A stretch of 64,000 nt of DNA from Prionace glauca. Lineage: Eukaryota > Chordata > Chondrichthyes > Carcharhiniformes > Carcharhinidae. Numbering within the stretch: position 1 is the stretch's first letter; the number at the start of each line of letters is the position of its first letter. Below are positions 41,585-53,735 of this stretch, piece by piece. The position numbers and the translations under genes are program-made. The notes beneath the pieces were generated by a model. The model was not told the origin of the DNA. It ran no database searches and was given only the letters and a program-made list of their open reading frames with translations. The stretch spans positions 8,801,432-8,865,431 of the forward strand of contig CM075760.1 of NCBI GenBank assembly GCA_037974335.1, given 5' to 3'.

Positions 41585-44400
41585 ATTTTGTTCATTTTCA
41601 GACAATTACCCAATCCAATTTTGAAACCATTAATTGGCGCTGCCTGCACCACACTCTCAAACAGCACATTCCAGATCTTGATCACTCACTGTCTGAAAAT
41701 GTTTTTCGTGATGTCTCCAGTCTTGTCACCAAATTACTTCAACCCGCGCCCTCTGTGTCAAGATCCTTCTGCCATTGAGAGTTTCCCTCTAACTACTCTG
41801 TCAACACCCCTCAGGATTTTGAATGTCTCATTAAAGTCACATCAGCAACTTCCTGTCAAGGAAATTAGTCCGAACCTCTCCAAAATATTTTCGTCACCGA
41901 AGTTTCTGATAGCTGGACTTATTCTCGTGTTTTACGTTACACCCAGCCTATTGATTTTACATTCTGCCTTACGTTCGGTGCCGAAAATTGGACCGAATTT
42001 TTCGGTTGATGATTTTCAAAGCGTTTTCTACAAATTTAGCACAACTTCCTTGCTTCTGTATTCTTTTCCCCAATAGACAAAACTATTGACTTTTTTGTTT
42101 AACGCTGTCTCAACCTGTCTGACATCATGAATGATTTATACACAGATTCACTCAAGTCCCTCGGCGTCTATATTCACTTTCGTAGCGTTTTCATCATTTC
42201 CATGTGTCTCTTCACATTCTGCTGAACAAAACTGATCTTGTTACTTTTCTCTGCAATAAATCAAATATGCTAATTACTCGTCCATTCAACCAATCAGTTC
42301 TTTTTGCCCTGCCACCATTTACCTTAAATCAGCATCCTCTGCTCTCCAACCTTTCCCCCAATGTGCCGATTATCTCCAAGCTGATTCCCCAATTTCCTTC
42401 TAATCATTTATATATCTATGACAAACAGCAAAGGTACCAGAACTGATCCCTGAGCCACAACATTCCATTCAGAAATGCACACTTGCACAGCGACACTCTG
42501 TTTTCTATGACTGACCCAGTTCTCCATCCACCTAGCCAGCTCACCTATGATCTCATTTTACTGCACCTTCTGTACCAGTCTGCCATGCGGGACCTTGTCA
42601 GAGGATTTATTGGAGTCCATGTTGAATAATATCCACTGCCCTATCCTCATCAATCATCTTCATCACTTCTTCGAAAGAACTCGATCAAGTTAGTGAGACA
42701 CGATAGGGCCTTCAAAAAAGAAACATGGTGCCTCCCACGACTACATCCATTTATTTCCAAGTGGGTTTAAATCCTGTCTTCAATAATTTCCCGACCACTG
42801 GCATAAGGCTCACTGGCCTGTGTTTACCTGTTTTTTTGTTGCTATTCTTCCTAAACAAAAATCAGCTCCAATCTTTGTGCTTCCCCTGTAGCTAGTGATG
42901 ATACAAAGATTTCTCTCAAGGCCCCAGCAATTTTCTCCTGGCCTGTCTCAGTATTCTGCAATATATCACATCAGGCCCTGGGGACTTGTCTACCTTACTG
43001 TTTCTCACGAACACCAATATCCCCTCCTTTTTTTCTCAACGTGACTCAAACTATCTATGCATCCTTTCCCAGACTCATCATGCACTAAGTCCTTCTCTTT
43101 AGTGAATACTGATGTAAAGTATTTAATCCCTCGCCATTTCCCTGGTTCCACGCATAGAATCACTCACCTGTCCTCGAGTGTGCCAGCCCTCTCCCTGGCT
43201 AACCTTTTGCCCTTTATGTAAATGTAAAACGCCTTAGGATTTTCCTCCATCCTGTGGCCAAATAATTTTCGTGACCCCTTTCAGCCCTCCTTACTCTTTG
43301 CTAAAGTTTCTTTTTCTTGTATTCCATAATTGCTTTGTGTCTTCCTAGGCTAGAAAAAATCTTCCTTTTTCGCTTTGACTCGGCTCATAATTTATCTCAT
43401 TTTACAATGTTTCCAAAATTTGCCATACCTATCCTTCATCTTCATTGGAATGTGCCAGTCCGGAATTGCTATCAACTTGCACTTCGAAGCCTCCCAGTGC
43501 CAGATGTTGATTTGCTCTCAAACATCTGCCCCAATCTACATTCTTCAATTTCTGCCTAATATTGTTATAATTAGCCTTCCCCCCAGTTTAGGATCTTCAC
43601 TTGAGTATTACGCTTACCTTTCTCTGTCCGTACCTTAATGCTTACTGAGTTGTGGTCTCTGTTCCCCAACTGCTCCCTCACCGAAATGTCGACCACCTGT
43701 CCAGGCTGATTCCCTATTGCCAGGTCCAGTTCAGCCGCTTCCCTAGCTGGACTATCTATATAATGTTTCAAGAAACCCTCCTGGATGCTCCTTACAAACA
43801 TTGCCCCATCCACACACTGAGCACAAAATGAGTCCCTGTCAATTTTGAGGAAGTTAACTCCCCCACCACAACAATCCTGTTACTTTAACACCTTGTCAAA
43901 ATCTCATTCATACCTGTTTCTTAATCTCCCGCTGGTTGTTGGGAGGCCAATAGAAAATGCCGCATCTTGTGACTACAGCCTTCCTATTCCTGCACTCTAC
44001 CCATACTGCCTCGCTGTATAAGCCATGCGAAGTACATTGGGTGCAGTCCTCCTGCAGTACTGCTGCAATATTCTCCCTACCAGTCTTGAAAATGTCCCTC
44101 CCCGTTACATCACTCTCTATCCTGCTTGAATCATCTGTATCCTTGTACGTTAAGGTGTCATTTCTCTCCATTCCTTAACCAAGTCTCTGTTAAAGCAGCA
44201 ACATCACAGTTCCAAGAACGAATCCAAGCTCTACGTCCATCAGCCTTACCTGTTACACTTCTTGTATTGAAACAAATGCATTTCAGTCTGCCAGACCCTC
44301 TTTAATTAGGAGCCACACTATTTCTGCTCTTTCATTGAGTCTTACTGGCCCTGTTCTCTCGTTCCACTTCAGCTAATTCACCTTTGCTTTATTCCCCTCT
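41585..44400 (-). mobile_element. Long decayed CR1-like LINE, minus strand
   Basis: Read on the minus strand it contains endonuclease pieces (44,171-43,908 ending FYWPPNNQREI; 43,813-43,571 with AELDLAIGNQPGQV and RDHNSVSIKV), then the linker and RT region. At 42,575-42,640 the plus strand CGGGACCTTGTCAGAGG is the complement of the DFSKAFDKVP codons. The C-terminal RT and tail reach about 41,585. Many stops and frame changes are present. It is older than the TTCTTATG copies and related to the family at 7,150-10,018. Confidence 0.75.
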
Positions 44401-44414
44401 CCCTGGTAGATTCC

Positions 44415-44690
44415 CTTCCCTAAAGGACATTAGTGGAAAAAAATTGGTCCTTTCGACAATCAAATATGGTTTTATGGTCATCAGTAGATTTTTATTTCCA
44501 GACAATTTTTATTTAATTCAAATTCCATCAGCTGCAGTTTCGGGATTCGTACCTAGAACATTAACAACATCAGGAATGCTTCGTGAAGCTCTGGCATCAG
44601 CAGGAGCTACTAAGAAAATTCCCCCAGTTTTCCTTCCAAGGACTTTTCAACAACCAGCTGCTTCCGTTTGTCCCACGTCACTTTCTGAAC
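44415..44690 (-). repeat. Dispersed repeat with ATTCAAATTCCA..GGGATTCGTACC
   Basis: TTTTATTTCCAGACAATTTT, TTTAATTCAAATTCCATCAG and TTCGGGATTCGTACCTAGAA recur, diverged, at 34,040-34,090 and 47,870-48,000. GGGATTCGTACC resembles a B-box complement, so a tRNA-derived origin is possible. Confidence 0.5.
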
Positions 44691-45011
44691 TGTAATGTCT
44701 GGTCAACACCTACCCAACTGGACATGGCAGTATGGAACGGGTAGTAAGGGACACAAGACACAGCAACACCTCTCTATCCACTTCCCTAAACTCCCTCACT
44801 TTCCCCAACTCTCAGCGTTGCACGCTCTGCAGTTTACGTTTGTGGAGATCCCTCAATAGGCAGATTTCACAGGCCTCAGTTCCGTAGTTTATATTTGACT
44901 ATGTCCAACTCATTCATCAATTTTAAGTTATTACACCCCTCCACCTCTAGGTCTGAGTAACCGCCGAGGGCTGACAGCCTTGGAAGCTTTTGTTTGGAAT
45001 TTCAATGCTGG

Positions 45012-46347
45012 GGGGGAATTGCTTGATAGGGCGGACGCAACACGGTTTCATTAAAGGGAAGTCGTGTCTGACAAATTTACTGGAGTTCTATGAGGATGTG
45101 TCTAGGGCAGTGGATGGAGGAGAGCCGGTGGATGTGGTCTTTCTGGATTTTCAGAAGGCGTTTGACAAGGTACCTCACAAGAGGTTATTGCAGAAGGTCA
45201 GGGGACATGGAGTTGGGGGTAGGGTGTTAGCGTGGATAGAGGATTGGTTGTCAAATAGGAGGCAGAGAGTGGGGGTCAATGGATGCTATTCGGATTGGCG
45301 GTTGGTGACTAGTGGGGTGCCCCAGGGGTCGGTGCTGGGGCCTCAGCTATTTACCATTTATATAGATGATCTGGAGGAGGGAACCGAGTGCAGGGTGTCG
45401 AAATTTGCTGATGACACCAAGATTGGGGGAAAGGCAAATTGTGCGGAGGGTGTGGAGAGTCTGCAGAAGGATCTAGATAGGCTGGGCGAATGGGCCAGGA
45501 AATGGCAAATGGAATTTAATGTTGGCAAGTGTGAGGTGGTCCACTTTGGTAGGAGGAATGGTAGGAAGGACTATTACTTACGGGGCGAAAAACTGCAGCA
45601 GGCGACGGTGCAGAGGGACCTCGGGGTCCTTATGCATGAGTCGCAAAAACCCAGCTTGCAGGTGCAGCAGGTGGTCAGGAAGGCGAATGGGATGCTGGCC
45701 TTCATAGCGAAGGGGATTGAATATAAAAGTAGGGAGGTCTTGCTGCAGCTGTATAGGGCATTGGTGAGGCCGCAGCTGGAGTACTGTGTACAGTTTTGGG
45801 CGCCGCACCTGCGCAAGGATGTTTTGGCCCTGGAGGGAGTGCAGAGGAGGTTTACTCGGCTGATACCGGAGTTGAGGGGATTGAGCTATGAGGAGAGGCT
45901 GAATAAACTAGGCTTGTACTCGTTAGAGTTTAGAAGAATGAGGGGAGATCTCATTGAGACGTATAAGATGATGAATGGGATGGATAGGATAGAGGTGGAG
46001 AGACTGTTCCCGCTCAAAAAAGACAGTAGGACTAGGGGGCACAGCCTCAAGATAAAGGGGGAGCGGTTTAGAACAGAGTTGAGGAGGAACTTCTTCACTC
46101 AAAGGGTGGTGAATCTCTGGAATTCTTTGCCCGTTGAAGTGGTGGAGGCTGCCTCGCTAAGTATTTTTAAGAAACGGGTTGATGGGTTTTTGATAAGAGA
46201 AGGGATTAAGGGTTATGGGGAGAGGGCGGGAAGGTGGAGCTGAGTCACGACAGATCAGCCATGATCTTATTGAATGGCGGGGCAGGCTCGAAGGGCCAGA
46301 TGGCCTACTCCTGCTCCTATTTCTTATGTTCTTATGTTCTTATGTCC
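45012..46347 (+). mobile_element. CR1-like LINE, copy 2, 5'-truncated, long open RT frame
   Basis: The frame is open to the stop at 46,243. It starts in the RT fingers (CLIGRTQHGFIKGKSCLTN) and contains VFLDFQKAFDKVPHKRLL, TSGVPQGSVLGPQLF (RT motif), SKFADDTKIGG (catalytic pair) and the C-terminal region to GYGERAGRWS. The 3' UTR and TTCTTATG repeats end at 46,347. It differs from copies 1 and 3 at only a handful of bases, so it inserted recently. The endonuclease is missing. Confidence 0.93.
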
Positions 46348-46639
46348 GGTTCCTCCTGCTCAGCCTTGGAAGAGAGTGGGGTTCAGCAGACCCGAGCTCG
46401 CCTCTTCCACCATGAGCGTTGTGGCCCGAGTTCCCTTTTTCGGGAGACAATGTGGTCGAGATTCGAAGCCCACTGTTTCCATTTCAACTCCGAGTTTCTC
46501 ACTGGTGGAGATGGAGAGCAGGAGCCGGAGTACCTGGAATTCATTCCAAAGTTCCGGGTGTGCCGGGAATTGATTTTCCCTGAATGTCTTGGGGTTTCAT
46601 GGCTTGTAGATGTTTGAAACATTCCCATAGTATGGCATC

Positions 46640-47860
46640 TCCCAAGCTGACTTGAGAGGAAACTGGCCCTTTTCCTGACCTGTACGTGCCTCATAACCAC
46701 GCGGATCCATTGCCATGATTCTTAACGAATCGCCTAACAACTGCCTTTAACAGCTTGTCCCAGTTGGTGGGAACGGCTCTGGGTGTCAGCTCCCTCCCCC
46801 GGAAAATCAGACTTAACTTTGGGAAGAGTGATCATGAGCAACTCTGCTTGGGGGGGGGGGTAGTGGTGATTGGGGGCATGTTGTCCTGCAATTGAAGAGA
46901 AATCTAGATAGTTTGGTGTCAACGGAGGCTGTGGGATGGTTTTTTGAACCTGTTTTTAGTGTTTGGGCCACTCTTTCTGCCAGGCTGCTGAAAGAGGGTA
47001 ATATAGGCACTGTCCGAACGCGTTAAATTCTGTTCAACTTCATGCAGTGCACAAATTCCTGGCTCATAAAGGGTGGTCCATTTTCAGAAACCAACACCTG
47101 CGGGATCCCAGGTGTCAATAAAGAGGCATGAACTTTCTCCACTCTTGTCTTTGTGTTTGATTGACTCACCCTGTGTACGGCCATTCACTTTGAATCAGCA
47201 TCTATCATCATCAGGAACTTAGACCACATGAACGGTCCGGCACTGTTCATGTGCAGCCACGTCTACGGCCGTTCCAGCCATTCCCAAGTGTGAAGAGTAG
47301 TGACTGTTGACATTCGTCCCTTGTTGACATTGCCAACACTGACCCACAACCAAATCCCTGTATTCATACCTGGCCACAGACGTGGCAATTTGGAGGTTCT
47401 TCAGTTTGTCACTCCTGGGTGGCCATGAGTACCGCGAGGATGGGATGGTGAACCTTGGCTGAGGGTGACACTCTTAAACCCCATAAGAGTGTGCCATCTT
47501 CCACAGTCAGCTGCTCTCTGCCATCCAATATGGGTGTAATTCAGGCTGTAACGGCCTTTTGGTTTTCCCCATCAGCGCTCGCTGCTTCAGTTTATTGAGG
47601 ACTGGGTAATTTTGTATCCATAGCCGAATATTATTGGCTGTCACTGGGAAAGTTTTGAAAAAGTTCATGATTACAGTCTCTTCCATTGGGGATGTGACCA
47701 GTGTCTGTTAATTGGAGCTAACTCAAGGCATCTGCCTTTGCAACTGTGCCGCCTCGTTGCCCATGTTCAGAGGGCAATTAAGTGTCAACCACATTGCTGT
47801 GGCCCTTCCCTAGGACACTGATAAACCAGATGGGTCTTTCTGAAAATGGGCAATGTTTTT
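46640..47860 (-). mobile_element. Fossil LTR retrotransposon (Ty3/gypsy-like) pol remnant
   Basis: Separate short stretches on the minus strand resemble the integrase part of a Ty3/gypsy-like pol gene. I recognise no LTRs, gag or envelope. The piece is broken by multiple changes and looks old. Assignment rests on faint protein resemblance only. Confidence 0.5.
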
Positions 47861-47864
47861 TATG

Positions 47865-48010
47865 GTCACGAGATATATTTATTCAAGTTCCACCATCCGC
47901 AGTGATGTGATCGGAACCCGTGTGCCCAGAACATGAGTTTCTGTATTAATGCTCTGGTGATAAAACCACCAGTCCATCACATCCACACCTGAGTGTACAC
48001 GCCCTGAATT
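47865..48010 (-). repeat. Dispersed repeat, second copy of the 44,415 type
   Basis: TTATTCAAGTTCCACCATCC, GATCGGAACCCGTGTGCCCA and GAACATGAGTTTCTGTATTA match the family order at 44,480-44,560. Confidence 0.55.
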
Positions 48011-48119
48011 CTGGTTACCCTGACACACCATATTATATATGTCTGCAGGGCTCCCGGATTGGATAGCATTAACCGCCTCAATCAGGGAGCTAATCTTCCA
48101 AAGCTCCACCTGATGATTA

Positions 48120-48880
48120 TCGTTAAAGTCCTTAAATATATCTCTCTGCCTCTTTCTATGTTTCTTGTGGTCTCTCTCTGTCACTCTTTCTCTGTGTCTC
48201 TCTGTGTCTCTGATTCTCTCAATGTTTCACTCTGCCTTTTGCTGTCTCCCCGCCTCTTCCCCACTCTCCCTCTTTCTACCCTCTTCCTCTGTCTTTCCTG
48301 CCCCCCCCCACCTCAGTGTCACTCTCCTTCTCCCACTCCCTGTCCCTCTTTTACTTATTTGTCTGTCTGCCTCCCCCACCTCACTCTGACTTTGTCCATT
48401 GTACTTTTTCAGTCTCACTATTTCCCATTCGCTCCTGTTCTGTGTCTCTATATCTCTGTTTCTATCTGTCTCTGGCTATTTCCCTCTGCCTCACTTTTTG
48501 TCTCCCGCTTCCCCCCTTGTCTCCCTCTCCCTCTCATATTACAACCTCCAATCTGTCTTCCTCTGTCTCCCTTTCTCATTCCCTGTATATCTCCCTCGCC
48601 ATTTTCCTCACTATTTCTGTCTGTCTCGTTCTGTGAGACTCTTTCTTGGTCTCTCTTTTTTCTGTCTGTCTCGTTCTGTGAGACTCATTCTTTGTCTCTC
48701 TTTTTTCTGTCTGTCTCCCTGTTTATTTTCCTGTACCTGTTAGAAACGCTTTCAAATTCTGTTGCTCTCCAACTCTTTGTCCCTTTCCCTCTCTGTGCCA
48801 CTCTCTGCCTATCAATCTCACTGTTGCTAACATTGTCCTCTCTCTCTTTCTTTCACTCTTTCTGTCCCTGTGAGGCTGTT
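48120..48880. repeat. CT-rich simple/degenerate repeat
   Basis: TCTCTCTGTC, CTCCCTCTC and TTTCTGTCTGTCTC words extend over about 760 bp, including a ~56-bp direct duplication near 48,605-48,715 (CTGTCTGTCTCGTTCTGTGA). The long open frames are artefacts. Confidence 0.9.
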
Positions 48881-48943
48881 TGGTGATTTACAGTTTGAAT
48901 GCCCAATAGGAAGAGTCAGAGGTCTTGTTGTTGTCATTTCCTC

Positions 48944-50789
48944 TCAGGCTGTATTGAGATGAAAAATTGCAGTAAGGGGATCTTTCAGTAGATTTTTTAG
49001 CTGCTGCCTGAAGTGAGTTTGTGTCACGGCATAAATAACAGTATTTGTACAGCAACTTGTGAGTTGCAGCATGAAGCCCAATTCCATAACAAAAAAATCT
49101 AATGTGAAATGATAGCCCAAATCATACATGCGATTCCATACTGAATAAATCATGAATGTTGACCATAAGAGGATGAAATTGGCTGAGATAACAAATAACA
49201 AAATGATGGATTTCCTTCGACTCTCCATCTCTGGGTCTCTGGGATTCTCCCCGCTGCTGTGAGCCCGGAGTCTCCTGCGGGCTCTGCTGCTCACTAAAAT
49301 GTGTCTGACGGTGAGAGCATTGAGCAGCAGAATCAGGACGAATGGGACACATGGGGTTAGAATGTAATGGAGGAACTCAATTGTTCCCCAGGCCAGAGAT
49401 TCCACAACATCACCTGTGAAATCACAAAACCAGGGGAGGTTCCGCAGCCAATATGTATTTAATAACATAAAATACCAGATAATGTTCTTTAAACAGCTCA
49501 GCACCGTCACTGTTCCCAGAACCATAGCCGCCGATTTCTCAGTGCAATATTTACTTTTCAGCTTGGGGCAGCAAATGGCAACAAATCGATCAAAAGTGAA
49601 AGTGACGGTGAACCAGACAGAACAGTCAGTGGCTGCATAAAGCAGGACGGCGTGGATGTTACACACGGGGAGCGAGCGCACGAAATAAAAGTGTTCCTGA
49701 TAAACAATGGGAATGTGTCTCAATATCAGGTCGAGGATAACGACCAGCAGATCCCCCACTGACATGGCCACCAGGTAACGAGTGACACATTTGGACAGAC
49801 CACAGTTTCTGCTCGTCAGTGTCACAATTGTGATTACGTTCACTGTCAGGGAGGGAAATACAGAATAAAATTAGATACGATTCAATGGAAGAAATTTCCA
49901 ATTCGACTGACGATGAGTTAAAATAAAAAAAATACACACACACAACAATTTGATTTTCTTTAAAACCAGCACGTATTTTGGAGTGTGAGAGGAAAGTGGA
50001 ACATCTGGAGTAAACCTGTACAGACACAGAGAAAATGTACAAAGTCAACACAGACAGTGACCCAAAACTGGAACTGAACACAGGTCCCTGATGCTGTGAG
50101 TCAGCAGTGCTAACCACCATGCCACCGTAGTGCTCCTTGGTAGCGACACAAAGGTTAACATTTGGGAGAGAGCTTTCTGGGGAGTCCTCAACATTGTCCC
50201 TCACTCAGCTACAGGTAAATAGCCCTCTACCTGTGAAGGATTTGGAGGGTAAGCAGGATGAGGCAGGAAACCCTAACAGAAGATCTGGAGTGGAGTCCTG
50301 TAGGTGTTCATCTGTTGTCTCTCAGACAGCTCACTGACAACTCCCACAACAGAGCTGGTGCCAAACAGTGTTTGTTTGACCCTTTCCTCTGGACAATACT
50401 AATTGTTGGCAGAGGGAGAACCAGATGCCTTGACAGCACAGAATCTCTACTGTATTTACATCTCCATGAGTCCTCTCTCGGCAGGAAGGTTGCCAATGTA
50501 TGCACCAGGTAAAAACTCAAACAAAGGCCAGTACCAAAGGAAAAGCCAAGCAGGCTGACTAATGACTATCGTCTGGTGACACCAAAATTCAATATTATGA
50601 AATGTATCAAAAGGTTAGTCATGGCATGAATCAGTTCCGGCTTCCCAGATTGCCTCGACCCATTACAGTTCACTACATGCACAACACGTCCAAAAATGCC
50701 ATTTCTCTCACCCTACAGTCAACCTCGTAACAACAACTCATGTCTATCAACGACAGTTCAGCCATTAACACCATTATCCCTATGCATAT

Positions 50790-50826
<37 letters not shown>

Positions 50827-51997
50827 TATAGGGCGTGGGCGTGCGGGGGTGTGTGTGTGTGGGGTGTGTTGTGTGTGAGCAACAGAGTACCTGATGAGTG
50901 CTCCTAAGTGTGTGTTATTCTGGAGTCTTACAACAATTTTGGCTTTTGAATTTGTGTGTGAGTGGGAGTAAGTGTCTAAGTCTGATTGCTTCTATCAGTA
51001 AATTTCTCTAATAGTATTTGTATTTTTGTATTTCTGTGACTCCAGGAGACTTTGTGCTGGTACAGAGGATAGTGTTGTTGCCTCATAGCACTAGGCTCCC
51101 TGGTTCAATTTCAGGCTTGGCTACTGTCTGTGCAGAGTCTATTCGTTCTCACTGTGTCTGCTTGGGTTTCCTCCAGGTGCTCCGGTTCCCTCCCAAAATC
51201 TGAAAGTTGCGTTGGTTTGATGCATTGGCCGTGCTAAATTCTACTTCAGTATACCTGAACAGGAGACAGAGTGAGGCCACTCGGGGATTTTTATCGCAAC
51301 TTCACTACAATGTTAATGTTTGCATACTTGTGGCATTGATGAATAAATTTCAATATGAAATATGTTCTCTCTTGATATCCTGCTGTGCATTCATGATTAA
51401 TAAAATGCATTCTGTGGCCTGGTGACTGGGTGGGCAATTGGCAGTGAACTGGTGTTACATGTAGATGGTAAAAATAATTCTGCCTTAATCTTTTTCTCAC
51501 GAAGGATTAGTATTAGGTTAAATGTCTGTGGATAGTCACAGCACACAGAAGATACCCTAGCCCACAGGCCTTGAGATAATTGTCAGCGGCGGCTGAAAGA
51601 ATTTATAACTGTATATAGGGACTCAACAGAAACAACAACAGCAGCAAACCCAGTACAGTAAATGACAAGGAAATCAACACAGTTAAACAGCCTTTCCAGA
51701 ATTAGGAACTGGACACAGGGGGCGGGCCTTTACAGCCTCACTTTTCCCAAAACTGCAAAATCCTTCCCATGCTCCGACCCTTGCCTGCTCCGATTCCAGT
51801 GGCAGTCGGACTGGTACAATTTCAGACAGGTTCTTACCCGGAACGCCAACAATCGCCAAGATGGGATAGTAAACGTACTGAATCGCCTTCAGTAGACATT
51901 CAATCCGATAAGCTGATGGTATCCTCCAATCATCTGAGGTAAACATAGAAATCCAATAGAATAAACTTTTGTCCATGGCTGGAAGCTTCCAATGCAT
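48944..51997 (-). CDS. GPR139-like class A GPCR, two exons, apparently intact
   Basis: Exon 1 (51,997-51,838) reads MHWKLPAMDKSLFYW (the start could instead be the inner M at 51,976), then YVYYPILAIVGVP at the start of TM1 and donor CCGG|GTAAGA. Exon 2 (49,842-48,944) follows acceptor CCCTGACAG and continues in phase 1: VNVITIVTLTS and CGLSKCVTRYLV, TM2 SVGDLLVVILDL, TM3 ending FDRFVAICCPKLK, TM4, TM5 TPCVPFVLILLLNALTV, basic loop RARRRLRAHSSGE, TM6 IILLFVISANFILLW, TM7 SCCTNTVIYAVTQ, and an amphipathic tail. The total is 1,059 nt, 352 residues, the usual size. DRF replaces the DRY motif. GPR139/GPR142-type receptors couple to G proteins at the cell surface; the ligand here is unknown. The intron contains two SINEs. 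Confidence 0.9.
49975..50140 (-). mobile_element. SINE, head half, in the receptor intron
   Basis: GTCAACACAGACAGTGACCC, a degraded B box, CTGTGAGTCAGCAGTGCTAA and CCACCATGCCACCGTA are the complement of the SINE head and body. It is diverged. Confidence 0.75.
50789..50880. repeat. (TG)n microsatellite
   Basis: An unbroken GTGTGTG run at 50,790-50,820 is followed by imperfect G/T repeats. Confidence 0.95.
51050..51255 (+). mobile_element. SINE, diverged, in the receptor intron
   Basis: TGTTGTTGCCTCATAGCACT, GGTTCAATTTCAGG (B-box position), TGGGTTTCCTCCAGGTGCTC, CGGTTCCCTCCCAAAATCTG and GCATTGGCCGTGCTAAATTC follow SINE order. Confidence 0.7.
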
Positions 51998-52334
51998 TGT
52001 TCCCAGATTCTGATCCATTGTTGGAACGTTCTGGGTCATTGCTCCCAGATTCTGATCTCTCCTCTCCCTCCCTCTCTCTCTACAGCCTCTTAGATCTGCT
52101 AGTATTAGAGTTGTCGCTCCCGTTAACTCAATGGGACAACACATTGAACGGAATCCCTTATTATTAGAAGAGGGGAATCCCTCCAGGCACACTAATCAGG
52201 TCCATGGAGACTCACATCAATTACAGTCACTAAACAAACAGCTTCACGTCACCCTGTTCAATCCAACACTTTTTACACGCAAAGAATTTACAGCCTAGCT
52301 GGGGTGTTGAGGTTCAGGGAAGTATGGGAAGTTG

Positions 52335-52430
52335 GAAATAGTGGAGAGTTAGACATGACAGTGCAGAAAGAGGCCATATGGCCCATTGAGTCTGCACCGA
52401 GTCTCCGACAGACCATCCTACCCGCATTGC
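52335..52430 (-). mobile_element. SINE tail fragment
   Basis: ACAGTGCAGAAAGAGGCCAT, ATGGCCCATTGAGTCTGCAC and CGACAGACCATCCTACCCGC are the complement of a SINE tail. Confidence 0.65.
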
Positions 52431-52697
52431 AATGATCATGGCACATGGTTTCTTTTAAGATCAATGTTAATGTTTAAATGTGGAGACCTGAACGCACTTT
52501 TCAATGCTCAAATATTGTTGGTTTCGACATATTTTACTTCAAACCTAAACATAAACCTGTTTGTTATATATCAAGATATGCCTCTAAATATTACTGTAAG
52601 GATAATGTCCATCATTGAACGTTTTGCCATTCATCGCCTCCAATAAATTCTTGACGTGATTAATTCAGCGCTAAAATCATTCATCTTTTTTTCAGGC

Positions 52698-53095
52698 TTT
52701 AGAGTAAGAACAAAGAAAATTACAGGACAGGAACAGGACCGTTCGGCCCTCTAAGCCTGCACTGACCATGCTGCCACGACTCAATTAAAACCCCTACCCT
52801 TCCAGGGACCATATCCCTCTATTCCCATCCTATTCATGCAGTTGTCCAGACGCCTCTTAAAAGTCGCTATCGTATCCGCTTCCACTACCTCCCCCTGCAG
52901 TGGGTTCCAGGCAGCCACCACCCTCTTTGTAAAAAATCTGTATTGTGCATCTCCTTTAAACCTTGAGCCTCGCACCTTGAACCTGTGCCCCCGAGTAAAT
53001 GACTCTTCCGCCCTGTGGAAAAAAAACTTCTGGCTATCCACTCTGTCCATCCCTCTCATAATCTTGTAGACTTCGATCAACCACATTGTTTAAAA
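52698..53095 (-). mobile_element. CR1-like LINE 3' end, minus strand
   Basis: The minus-strand frame 53,086-52,781 reads LIEVYKIMRGMDRVDSQKFF, RGHRFKVRGSRFKGDAQYRF, TKRVVAAWNPLQGEVVEAD and FKRRLDNCMNRMGIEGYGPW. This is the CR1 RT C-terminus, with a tail (GACCGTTCGGCCCT complement) after it. The frame is well kept but 5'-truncated. Confidence 0.85.
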
Positions 53096-53148
53096 CGAAT
53101 TTCAGGAACATTATCATTAAATAGCATGATTGCAAAGCATGCCAATGT

Positions 53149-53230
53149 CGTAGTGTGGCTGAGCGGTCTAAAGTACTGGGTTAGGCCTCTAGCCTCTGCA
53201 GAGGCGTGGATTCAAATCCCACTGTGGCCA
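53149..53230 (+). pseudogene. tRNA-Leu-like pseudogene
   Basis: GTGTGGCTGAGCGGTCTAAA (A box), ACTGGGTTAGGCCTCTAGC (anticodon arm), GCAGAGGCGTGGATTCAAAT (variable arm and B box) and CCCACTGTGGCCA align with a class II tRNA-Leu(TAG). One T appears lost from the anticodon loop and the acceptor stem pairs poorly. Confidence 0.65.
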
Positions 53231-53659
53231 AAATGGGTTTAAATGTTCATTCTTACTGCTGTAGTCTAACAGCTCACATTGAAAGCAGGAGTGTGTGTAG
53301 TGTTGTTTTCGTCATGTGATTTTTTTCTTTGAAATGTCCGTCATTTCCTCTATTTCACTTACAGTATCACTTGTGTCTGTCTTTTTGAGCACACACTATT
53401 ATCAGATATTTCAGATGGTGATTAACCTTATTAGTCTGCACCTATAAACCCATTAAATTCTGAGTTGACTGATGTGCTCGATGTCAAAATCTAACTTTCC
53501 TGTCAGTGTGTCAAAAGAAGTTTCTTATTTTACAGAAAGCATTTGAGGGTGAAGTCAGATCAATGATAACATGGCTTTAACATAGAGGTTCGGATAATGT
53601 TGAGCAACAAACAGAAAACAGGCAATTTTCCCTTACCCGACATGAGAAAGTTTAATGAA

Positions 53660-53735
53660 TGTTTCTGCCCGGTTATTGAACCGGGGACGTTGCCATGTGT
53701 GAAGCTGAACGTGATAACCACTGCACCACAGAAAC
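53660..53735 (-). pseudogene. tRNA-Val-like pseudogene (CAC)
   Basis: The minus strand GTTTCTGTGGTGCAGTGGTT, ATCACGTTC, ..CTTCACACATGG.. and CCCCGGTTCAATAACCGGGC plus AGAAAC resembles tRNA-Val. The anticodon arm is disturbed and about three bases longer than normal, so it is probably not functional. Confidence 0.65.

Noticed and set aside
46234-46617. 127-codon frame after LINE copy 2
   Set aside because: It starts in the LINE 3' UTR and runs into non-coding flank; no homology recognised.
48059-48886. 275-codon Ser/Leu-rich frame
   Set aside because: A translation of the CT-rich repeat; overlapping frames are open too.
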